A stretch of DNA of 64,000 bases from Bacteroidota bacterium (GTDB taxonomy: Bacteria > Bacteroidota > Bacteroidia > B-17B0 > Aurantibacillaceae): assembly GCA_016711805.1 (NCBI GenBank), contig JADJSH010000009.1, forward strand, positions 62,001 to 126,000. Reading direction: 5' to 3'. A program made the position numbers and the translations under genes. The notes below the pieces were generated by a model. The model had not been told where the DNA came from. It did no database searches and was given only the letters and a program-made list of their open reading frames with translations. Positions 43,024 through 50,552 of the stretch are shown here, in pieces. Position 1 is the stretch's first letter. Each line of letters begins with the position of its first letter.

Positions 43024-43947
43024 ATGAACAAAATCACTATGCTTTTAGGTTCAGCAGCTTTGCTAGGACTTGTATCATGTAACAAATCTGAGTATGATGG
43101 CTTTACAAAAGCTGAAAACGGATTACATTACCAATTCTTTACTCAAGACGAAGCTGGCGTAAAAGCTACGGAAGGAGATGGAGTAAGTTTTAAGGTTATT
43201 TATGCCTTAAAAAAATCACCAAACGATTCTGTGTTATTTGATTCTAGAATGAATTCAGAAGATGGAACTGGAACGGTTCGTTATATTGTTCCTAAATCTT
43301 CTTTTTCTGGAAGCTTAGAAGATGCACTCAAAATGATGGCTAAAAATGATAGTGCTGCTTTTATTATTAGCGCCGATTCATTTTTCTTAAAAACAAACCA
43401 CATGGAAGCTTTACCTCCATTTGCTAAACCAGGAGATAAGTTGTTAATTACCATCAAAATGGTGGAGATTAAATCTAAAAAGGAATTAGATGAAAATCAG
43501 AAAAAACAAGAAGCGGAAATAGCAGCATTACAAGCAGCTGAAAAGCCAAAAATGGATGCTTACTTAGCTGAAAATAAAATCACGACTCCTCCAACAGCAA
43601 GTGGAATTGTATTTATCGAAACTCAAAAAGGTAAAGGTAGCGCACATCCTACTGCTACAGATGAAGTAACTGTTCATTACACTGGTATGTTATTGGACGG
43701 GACAAAATTTGATAGCTCAGTTGACAGAGGCGAGCCCGCTAAATTCCCTTTAAATCAAGTTATTCCAGGCTGGACAGAAGCTATTCAATTAATGACAAAA
43801 GGTAGTAAAGCAAAAATTATTATTCCTTCTAATTTAGGCTACGGGCCAAGAGGCGCTGGCGGACAAATTCCTCCATTTTCAACTTTAGTTTTTGAAGTAG
43901 AGCTAATAGATTTTAAAGCAGGTGCAGCGCCACAAATGCCTCAATAA
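43024..43947 (+). CDS. FKBP lipoprotein with degenerate N-domain and canonical C-terminal FKBP domain
   Basis: This 307-residue protein has a lipobox (LGLVSCNKS, Cys about 20), a degenerate FKBP-like domain at about 25-150, a charged helical linker (KKELDENQKKQEAEIAALQ) and a canonical FKBP domain at the end. The latter keeps VHYTGMLLDGTKFDSSVDRG, NQVIPGWTEAIQLM, IPSNLGYGPRGAGGQIPPFSTLVFEVEL, so it is likely an active isomerase, like FkpA or Mip. It starts 5 bases after the paralogous gene. The helical linker suggests dimerisation. Confidence 0.88.
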   Translation: MNKITMLLGSAALLGLVSCNKSEYDGFTKAENGLHYQFFTQDEAGVKATEGDGVSFKVIYALKKSPNDSVLFDSRMNSEDGTGTVRYIVPKSSFSGSLEDALKMMAKNDSAAFIISADSFFLKTNHMEALPPFAKPGDKLLITIKMVEIKSKKELDENQKKQEAEIAALQAAEKPKMDAYLAENKITTPPTASGIVFIETQKGKGSAHPTATDEVTVHYTGMLLDGTKFDSSVDRGEPAKFPLNQVIPGWTEAIQLMTKGSKAKIIIPSNLGYGPRGAGGQIPPFSTLVFEVELIDFKAGAAPQMPQ

Positions 43948-43975
43948 TTTTAGATAATTATTAAACTATAATAAA

Positions 43976-45040
43976 ATGAAAAAAATAATTTTAGCCTCTT
44001 TGTTTGCTCTTGTATCTTTAGGATTAGTAGCAAACCCGGATAAACCTAAAAAACCTAAAAAAGTAAAACTAAGTAAGATGGATAAAGAATTTTTAAGTAA
44101 ACAACCAGATGGCATGTATGCCAAATTTGAAACCGCTAAAGGAGATATTTACTGCGCTTTAGAATTTAAAAAAACACCAATGACTGTAGCTAACTTTGTT
44201 GGCTTAGCAGAAGGTGCTATTAAAAATACTGCTAAAGCAGATGGTGTGCCTTATTATGATAGTTTGAAATTTCACCGTGTGATTCCTAATTTCATGATTC
44301 AAGGTGGTTGCCCGCTTGGAACAGGAACTGGAGATCCAGGATATAAATTTGGAGATGAGATTGACGAAACATTACAGCACACAGGCCCTGGTATTTTGTC
44401 GATGGCAAACGCTGGTCCTGGAACGAATGGTTCTCAATTCTTTATTACTCACGTAAAAACCGATTGGTTAAATGGTAAGCATACGGTGTTTGGTCATGTA
44501 ATTCAAGGACAGAATGTTGTTGATTCCATTAAGGGAAATGATGTATTAAAACGCTTAGTGATTTTACGTAAAGGAAAAGAAGCAGAAGCATTTGATGCCG
44601 CTAAAACATTTGAATTTGAGAAAACAAATTACGCTGCTAAAGCAGAAGCTAAAGCTAAAGCAGAGCAAGAAAAAATGGATAAAACATTAAACGAAACTTA
44701 CGGTTCTGCTAAAACAACAGCAAGTGGTTTACGTTATATTATTGAAAAGGAGGGCGAAGGTGAAGCTCCAAAAGCTACTAGTAGTGTAACGGTTCATTAT
44801 TCTGGATATTTATTAAACGGTAACAAGTTTGATAGTTCTGTAGATAGAGGTCAGCCAGCTACGTTTGGCTTAAATCAAGTTATTCCAGGTTGGACAGAAG
44901 GTTTACAATTATTAAAACCAGGTGGAAAAGCTAAATTAATTATCCCAGCTAACTTAGGTTACGGAGCAAATGGTTACCCGCCAGTAATTCCACCAAACTC
45001 TTGGTTAGTGTTTGATGTAGAATTAATTAAAGTAAACTAA
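43976..45040 (+). CDS. Dual cyclophilin-FKBP peptidyl-prolyl isomerase
   Basis: This 354-residue exported protein fuses two different isomerase families. After a signal peptide (ending ANPDKP) comes a cyclophilin domain (residues about 45-220: FHRVIPNFMIQGGCP, GPGTNGSQFFIT, WLNGKHTVFGHV), a Lys/Ala-rich helical linker (KAEAKAKAEQEKMDK), and an FKBP domain (about 240-354: VHYSGYLLNGNKFDSSVDRG, QVIPGWTEGLQLL, IPPNSWLVFDVELI). This is a dual-family immunophilin of cyclophilin-FKBP order, a type reported in Flavobacterium. Both active sites look intact. It ends the tatA-foldase operon before a terminator. Confidence 0.92.
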   Translation: MKKIILASLFALVSLGLVANPDKPKKPKKVKLSKMDKEFLSKQPDGMYAKFETAKGDIYCALEFKKTPMTVANFVGLAEGAIKNTAKADGVPYYDSLKFHRVIPNFMIQGGCPLGTGTGDPGYKFGDEIDETLQHTGPGILSMANAGPGTNGSQFFITHVKTDWLNGKHTVFGHVIQGQNVVDSIKGNDVLKRLVILRKGKEAEAFDAAKTFEFEKTNYAAKAEAKAKAEQEKMDKTLNETYGSAKTTASGLRYIIEKEGEGEAPKATSSVTVHYSGYLLNGNKFDSSVDRGQPATFGLNQVIPGWTEGLQLLKPGGKAKLIIPANLGYGANGYPPVIPPNSWLVFDVELIKVN

Positions 45041-45059
45041 AGATCAGATTTAATATTTT

Positions 45060-45091
45060 AAAAGGCTTCGTAGAAATGCGAAGCTTTTTTT
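45060..45091 (+). terminator. Terminator after the cyclophilin-FKBP gene
   Basis: The stem GCTTCG (45065-45070) and CGAAGC (45079-45084), preceded by A-rich and followed by a T7 run, is a typical Rho-independent terminator 20 bases after the stop codon at 45040. Confidence 0.8.
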
Positions 45092-45115
45092 ATGGAATAC
45101 TGTTCTGAAAATAAT

Positions 45116-45256
45116 AGCCACATAGAAACATAGATAAGGTAGAACAAGGACAGGATGAGATAGAGAAATAAATTTCTTTCACATAGCCAACAATTTATAA
45201 GCGTAGCTTCTCATGAAGACATTTCACTTATTTAGCCTATGCGTCTATTTGGTTAA
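45116..45256. repeat. CCACATAG-family repeat, copy 2
   Basis: This 141-base element matches copy 1 (12034-12174) in blocks: CCACATAGAAACATA near the left end, GATAGAxAAA, TTTCACATAG, AAGCGTAGCTTCT and GGTTAA at the right end. Its terminal repeats have decayed (AGCCACATAG against CTATTTGGTTAA), unlike copy 1. It lies after the terminator at 45060-45091 in the 327-base gap 45041-45367. I see nothing else in that gap apart from the short leader of the next gene. Confidence 0.65.
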
Positions 45257-45367
45257 AATTACCTTTTTTCGTTCCGATAGAGCTACTGGGGTAAACAGAA
45301 AAAATCTTAATTAATCATAACCATCAGCGTCATCAGTGTTCTATTATAAAATTTGTATATTTAATTT

Positions 45368-46819
45368 ATGCAAAACATCAAAACACGATTCATCGCTAAT
45401 ATCATTTTCTTTTGTTTGATATATGCTTTGATGTTTTATGTGGTTGCCCGAGCAGTGAGTTTGGTCATGACACATGATGAGGCCTATTCTTTTTACAATG
45501 TAAAACATTTTTGGTATGTAGAAACTTTGTGCACAGGCAATACACATTGGTTTAATTTTTTAGCCATAAAAGCGTCGGTATTATTGGGTTTAGAAAAAGC
45601 CAGTCAGTTACGATGGTTCAGTGTTTTTTCGGCAGGTGTGTTTTTAACCAGTGCTTATTTTTGGATTAAAAGTTTAAAAGATTTTCCTACTAAGTTTTTT
45701 GCTTTTGCAATCGCCTTATTAAATCCATTTTTAATAGATTATTTAGGGTTAGCGCGTGGTTACGCCGCTGGCTTAATGTTTGAAAGCTTAGCGCTTATTT
45801 GTGTGAGCATTGCCATTAAGAACAATAAACGAAACATGGCAACACTGTCTTTGTTTTTTGCTGGAATGGCTGCTATTGCCAACTTTAATTTCTTTTATTT
45901 TTTTGCGGCTTTTAGTATAATTTATTTCTATCGTTTTCATTTAAAGCAAGGACTAGAATTCATTAAACAAAAACTATTTTATATAGAATGGATTTATGCC
46001 TTAGCAATTGCATGGCTGGTGTTACGTGCATTGAAGTTTATGACCGAATGCTCAAACGATATTGGTGATTATGGAGGCGAGGAATTGGTGACTTCAGTTT
46101 TTGCAGGGATGATTGACACACATATATATGGTAAATTTCATACAAATGCATTGCAACTCTTAGCTTATTTATTTTTTGTAGTAGTTTTTGGAACATCATT
46201 GTACGGCATCCTTGCATTTAAAAAACATAAAATAGTTTGGTATAGATTATCGTCAAGTCTTTTGCTATTGATGTTTGCCTTGATGATTATTAATAAATGG
46301 TGTTTTGATGTGTTATATCCAACTTATCGAACCTGCTTAATACTTTATCCATTAATTGCTTTAGTATTAGTAGGTTTTGTGAGCTCTATTGTAACTACAA
46401 AAAAAATAAAGGCTGTTATGCTTTATGTCTTTAGCGCTATCATGGCTATTCATTTTATAACCACTATTAACTTTAGTAAAACCTTTGATTACTATCAGCA
46501 AGAAGATTCTAAATTGTGTTTTGATTATCTAAAAAGCATTGGGGCTAAGAAGGTAGGTTTAACAGGTGAGTTATATGGCGTTTACCGAAACTATTATCAA
46601 ATGACGGAACAGTATAAATATCCTTTTGCCGCAGAGCAACTCAATACACAAGTGGTTTTAAGAGACAATTACGACGCTCATAAAATTAAAGAGTATGAAT
46701 ATTTAGTATTATTTCCACCTTATAATATGAGCTTTTATAGAAATCAAGGAATCCACCTTAAAGGAATGAAGTATTTCGGAAGAACAGGGACTTTGGTAAT
46801 GAGAGTTATAACACAATAA
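45368..46819 (+). CDS. GT-C/GT39-like multi-pass membrane glycosyltransferase
   Basis: This 483-residue protein has about ten membrane segments and, right after the first, the loop SLVMTHDEAYSFY, with the acidic pair DE that GT-C enzymes use for catalysis. The segment LGLARGYAAGLMFE fits the family. A short C-terminal soluble part (VGLTGELYGVYRNYYQM) follows. Substrate is unknown. Unlike the GT-C gene at 8639 it has no large soluble domain, and its only neighbours are the secreted protein that follows and a repeat before it. Confidence 0.72.
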   Translation: MQNIKTRFIANIIFFCLIYALMFYVVARAVSLVMTHDEAYSFYNVKHFWYVETLCTGNTHWFNFLAIKASVLLGLEKASQLRWFSVFSAGVFLTSAYFWIKSLKDFPTKFFAFAIALLNPFLIDYLGLARGYAAGLMFESLALICVSIAIKNNKRNMATLSLFFAGMAAIANFNFFYFFAAFSIIYFYRFHLKQGLEFIKQKLFYIEWIYALAIAWLVLRALKFMTECSNDIGDYGGEELVTSVFAGMIDTHIYGKFHTNALQLLAYLFFVVVFGTSLYGILAFKKHKIVWYRLSSSLLLLMFALMIINKWCFDVLYPTYRTCLILYPLIALVLVGFVSSIVTTKKIKAVMLYVFSAIMAIHFITTINFSKTFDYYQQEDSKLCFDYLKSIGAKKVGLTGELYGVYRNYYQMTEQYKYPFAAEQLNTQVVLRDNYDAHKIKEYEYLVLFPPYNMSFYRNQGIHLKGMKYFGRTGTLVMRVITQ

Positions 46820-46887
46820 TTGGAACTCACTTTATCATAGTCAAATAAGAAATAATTAAGTATATTTGATAATCAAAAGGTTAGCAT

Positions 46888-49800
46888 ATGCAAAAAGCTT
46901 ATTTACTTAGCATTATTTTTTTATTAAACAGTTGGCTAATTCTATCACAATCTCCACAAGTTTGTTTTAATGCTCCATTATCTTCTGAGTGCATTAGTGT
47001 TGGTGATGAACCTTGGGCGATTACATCTGCAGATTTTAACGGAGACGGAATATCTGATTTCGCCGCTGCAAATCATTCATCTAAGAATATATCTGTTTCC
47101 TTGGCTAATGGCAATGGCACCTATAGTACAACTAATTATACCATCGGTATATATCCTAGAGCAATAATATCAGCCGATTTTAATAATGATGGTTCGGCGG
47201 ATCTAGCGGTTGCTTTTAGTGATTCCACTTCAGTTTTGTTAGGTTCAGGAACAGGCTTATTCCCAACTGTTCATAGCTATAGTGTTGGCGGATTGTATAC
47301 TCAACCATTTACAATGATAGCTGCAGATTTTAACAATGATGGCTTTTTGGACATTGCTACTGCAAACTCTAATTCGGACAATGTAAGCGTTCTGCTTGGA
47401 TCTGGTAATGGGACGTTTGGAGTTATAACTAGTTATGCAACAGGAATTCAACCAAGGAGTATAAGCTCAGCAGATTTTAACGGAGATGGATATAATGATT
47501 TAGTTACAGCTAACAATGGATCAAATAATATTTCAGTTTTATATGCTTCTAATGGTGGTGTTTTTTCAGCCGCTATTAATTATAATTCTATTGGCACCAA
47601 TTTGTATTCAATAGTTACTAATGATTTTAACAATGATGGATATGGAGATATTGCTATCGGTCACCCTGATTCCTTATCAATTTTGCTGAGTAATGGTCCT
47701 GGTACTTTTGATATTCCTGTTCATTATTACACTGGTATATTGAATCCAAACCAAATTATTGAATCTGACTTTAATAATGATGGAAAGGTAGATTTGTCTA
47801 TAGTTGGCGAAGAACAATTGAGTATTTTAAAGGGTGATGGGATTGGAGGTTTTATGCCTCTAAATACATATGGGGTAAATCATACTTCCCATTGGGCAGT
47901 AGCATCTGATATTAACGGAGATGGCAATAATGATATTGCAGTTACTGATTCCTACCACGAAAGAAATTTATTATTATTTGGGTCAGGAAATGGTAGTTTT
48001 TCAGGATCTGTTTATAATGAGATTAGTAATGTTCCCAATGAGATTACGTCGGGCGATTTTAATGGAGATGGAATAATTGACATTGCCACAGCAAATGGAA
48101 GTTCAAATGACGTTTCTGTTTTGATAGGTGCGGGAACTGCCGGTATGTTAGCAATGGTTAACTATACAGTCGGAATTTACCCTAAAGGAATTGTTGCCTC
48201 TGATTTCAACAATGATGGTTATTCAGACTTAGCGGTTTCAAATTATAGCTCCAATACAGTGTCGCTTTTATTAGGTTCCTCGTCTGGAATATTATCATCT
48301 CCCGTTTCATTTTCTGCGGGAATAAATCCATCTTCAATAACGTCCTCTGATTTTAATAATGATGGAAATAATGATTTGGCATTAGTTAATGTGCCTTTAA
48401 CCAATATGTCTGTTTTATTAGGTTCAGGTTCTGGTTCTTTTGGAGTACCAGTTACTTATTCAGCTTCTGTGAGTAACTCAGGCCATGCCTTTGCCTCAGC
48501 AGATTTTAATAATGATGGAAATATAGATCTACTAACAGGTTCAAGAATATTATTTGGTACAGGTTCTGGAACATTTCTTCCTCCGGTAGGTGCTGGTTTT
48601 GTTACAAATCCTTATTATGGAACAATTGGCCATTTTAATTCTGATAATAATTTAGATCTTGCTTTTACTTGTTTTAATTGTTCTAGTGTCTCCGTATTAT
48701 TAAGTGTGGGTTCAGGAAGTTTTGCGAGCGCTGTTCAGTATTCTATTCCAACAGGAATTTTTGGAATTTCTTCGGGTGACTTTACAGGCGATAGTATAGA
48801 TGACATAGTGACGATTAATTACAATGACCAAAATACATCAATATTAATTGGGTCTAGTTCGGGTACATTTTTATTGCCAGCAAAAACGTATGAAGGAATG
48901 TATATTCCTACAGCCGTTACTACAAATGATTTTAATCAGGATGGAAAAGTGGACATAGCTATAGCTAATCATAAATGGAATGTAACAGTATTATTAAATA
49001 ATACACCTACCGCAAACATAATTACAAATAATCCTATTTGCGTGGGTAATAGTGCAACCTTAACTGCAACTGGAAATGGAAGTACTTATAATTGGAGCAA
49101 TGGTTCTACAAATAATAGCATAATTGTAAGTCCAACTTCAACTACTACTTACACGGTTACAGGTACCACCTATGCGGGGTGTAGTTCTTCGGCTGTAAAA
49201 ACAATTACGGTAAATGCATTTCCATTACCATCAATAAGTGCAGTAAGTAATCCAGTAACAGTGTGCGAAGGCAGTAGCAGCTTGTTAACAGCTAGCGGAG
49301 CAACTACATATAGCTGGAGCTCGGGTGTAAATACAGTAAGTGCAACCGTAATACCTACTGTAAATACTACATACACTGTAACTGGAACTGATGCAAATAA
49401 TTGTTATGATACCCAAACAGTTACAGTAACAATTGACAATACCTGCGCAGATGTATGGCCTGGGGATGCTAATAGTGATGGAACAGCAGATAATTTAGAT
49501 ATATTAGAACTGGGATTGCATTTTACGCAAACAGGCTCATCAAGAACAATAACAAGCAATAACTGGCAATCTTATTTTTCAAACAATTGGGCAGGAACAA
49601 TTACGAATGGAAAAAATCTGAACCATAGCGATTGTAACGGCGATGGAATAATTGACAATAATGATACCCTCGCAATTTTTAATAATTATGGTTTAATGCA
49701 TGCTTTTAAACCTGTTCAAACAACAACACTTAATCCACAGTTAAGCGTCGTGGCTGATCAGGTTGCTGTTGTTAAAGGTAATTGGGGGTCATCATCTGTG

Positions 49801-50436
49801 TATTTGGGGGATGCTGCAAATCCTATTAATAATATTAATGGTATAGCTTATGCAATTGATTTTGATAAGAATTTAATTGAATCCAATAATATATATGTTG
49901 AATATGAAAATTCATTTATCAACTCAGCTTTTCAAAATTTGAATTTCCGAAAGACTGATTTTTTGAATGGCAAAATTTATACGGCTACGACTCACACTGT
50001 AAATAGTAATGTGAGCGGTTATGGTAAAATTGCCACAATATATTACCAAATATCATCAAACTTAGCGTCGGATCAGGTTTTTAATCTTGGTATTTTGCAA
50101 GCTTATCAATCAGATGCAGCAGGTAGTATTGTTCCTATTGTTTCTGGCGCTACTACTTTTACAGTTTTAGCTTCGAATGTAGGGTTTAACGAAATGTCAA
50201 ATAATTCACTTTCAATTACTCCAAACCCAACTAATGGCTTCTTAAACATTAGTGACAAAGAGGTAATGCGAAAAATTGAAGTTATAAATGTTGCTGGCCA
50301 AATTTTGTTACAAGAAACCATAAATGAAAAATCACACCAATTGCAATTACAAAACTATGCAGATGGCATTTATTTTTTGAAGGTGTTTTATGCCAATGGC
50401 ATGAGTGTTACAAAAAAGATAGTGGTTAATCATTAG
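46888..50436 (+). CDS. Secreted FG-GAP/VCBS repeat protein with dockerin-like segment and type A T9SS sorting domain
   Basis: This 1182-residue protein has a signal peptide (LLSIIFLLNSWLILSQ) and 14 DFNxDGxxD-type calcium-binding motifs from about residue 50 to 700 (such as ADFNGDGISD, SDFNNDGYSD), which would make two seven-bladed propellers. Next are two Ig/PKD-like repeats (about 705-850), a dockerin-like part with two calcium loops (DANSDGTADNLDILEL and DCNGDGIIDNNDTLAIF) and a cohesin-like beta domain. The end (SITPNPTNGFLNI to VTKKIVVNH) is a type A T9SS domain. It is probably surface-exposed or released. A ligand is not evident. Confidence 0.9.
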   Translation: MQKAYLLSIIFLLNSWLILSQSPQVCFNAPLSSECISVGDEPWAITSADFNGDGISDFAAANHSSKNISVSLANGNGTYSTTNYTIGIYPRAIISADFNNDGSADLAVAFSDSTSVLLGSGTGLFPTVHSYSVGGLYTQPFTMIAADFNNDGFLDIATANSNSDNVSVLLGSGNGTFGVITSYATGIQPRSISSADFNGDGYNDLVTANNGSNNISVLYASNGGVFSAAINYNSIGTNLYSIVTNDFNNDGYGDIAIGHPDSLSILLSNGPGTFDIPVHYYTGILNPNQIIESDFNNDGKVDLSIVGEEQLSILKGDGIGGFMPLNTYGVNHTSHWAVASDINGDGNNDIAVTDSYHERNLLLFGSGNGSFSGSVYNEISNVPNEITSGDFNGDGIIDIATANGSSNDVSVLIGAGTAGMLAMVNYTVGIYPKGIVASDFNNDGYSDLAVSNYSSNTVSLLLGSSSGILSSPVSFSAGINPSSITSSDFNNDGNNDLALVNVPLTNMSVLLGSGSGSFGVPVTYSASVSNSGHAFASADFNNDGNIDLLTGSRILFGTGSGTFLPPVGAGFVTNPYYGTIGHFNSDNNLDLAFTCFNCSSVSVLLSVGSGSFASAVQYSIPTGIFGISSGDFTGDSIDDIVTINYNDQNTSILIGSSSGTFLLPAKTYEGMYIPTAVTTNDFNQDGKVDIAIANHKWNVTVLLNNTPTANIITNNPICVGNSATLTATGNGSTYNWSNGSTNNSIIVSPTSTTTYTVTGTTYAGCSSSAVKTITVNAFPLPSISAVSNPVTVCEGSSSLLTASGATTYSWSSGVNTVSATVIPTVNTTYTVTGTDANNCYDTQTVTVTIDNTCADVWPGDANSDGTADNLDILELGLHFTQTGSSRTITSNNWQSYFSNNWAGTITNGKNLNHSDCNGDGIIDNNDTLAIFNNYGLMHAFKPVQTTTLNPQLSVVADQVAVVKGNWGSSSVYLGDAANPINNINGIAYAIDFDKNLIESNNIYVEYENSFINSAFQNLNFRKTDFLNGKIYTATTHTVNSNVSGYGKIATIYYQISSNLASDQVFNLGILQAYQSDAAGSIVPIVSGATTFTVLASNVGFNEMSNNSLSITPNPTNGFLNISDKEVMRKIEVINVAGQILLQETINEKSHQLQLQNYADGIYFLKVFYANGMSVTKKIVVNH

Positions 50437-50522
50437 TCAACTCATTTTTAGGCCAAAATCAGCTCAAAAATCTTATAAACAATCGGTTGAAAAGTACGTT
50501 ACTTAAGAGATAGGAATTTCCT

Positions 50523-50530
50523 TAAATTTG
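50523..50530 (+). promoter_or_regulatory. Possible Bacteroidota -7 box (TAAATTTG) for gcvP
   Basis: TAAATTTG at 50523-50530, 22 bases before the gcvP ATG, matches the TAxxTTTG consensus for the primary sigma factor. No -33 box at the standard distance is convincing. I looked for a glycine riboswitch in the gap and saw none. Confidence 0.3.
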
Positions 50531-50552
50531 TACCTCTTAAAAACAATTATAT

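Noticed and set aside
50437..50552. Glycine riboswitch before gcvP
   Set aside because: The gap of 116 bases has no tandem aptamer signature, only a possible -7 box.
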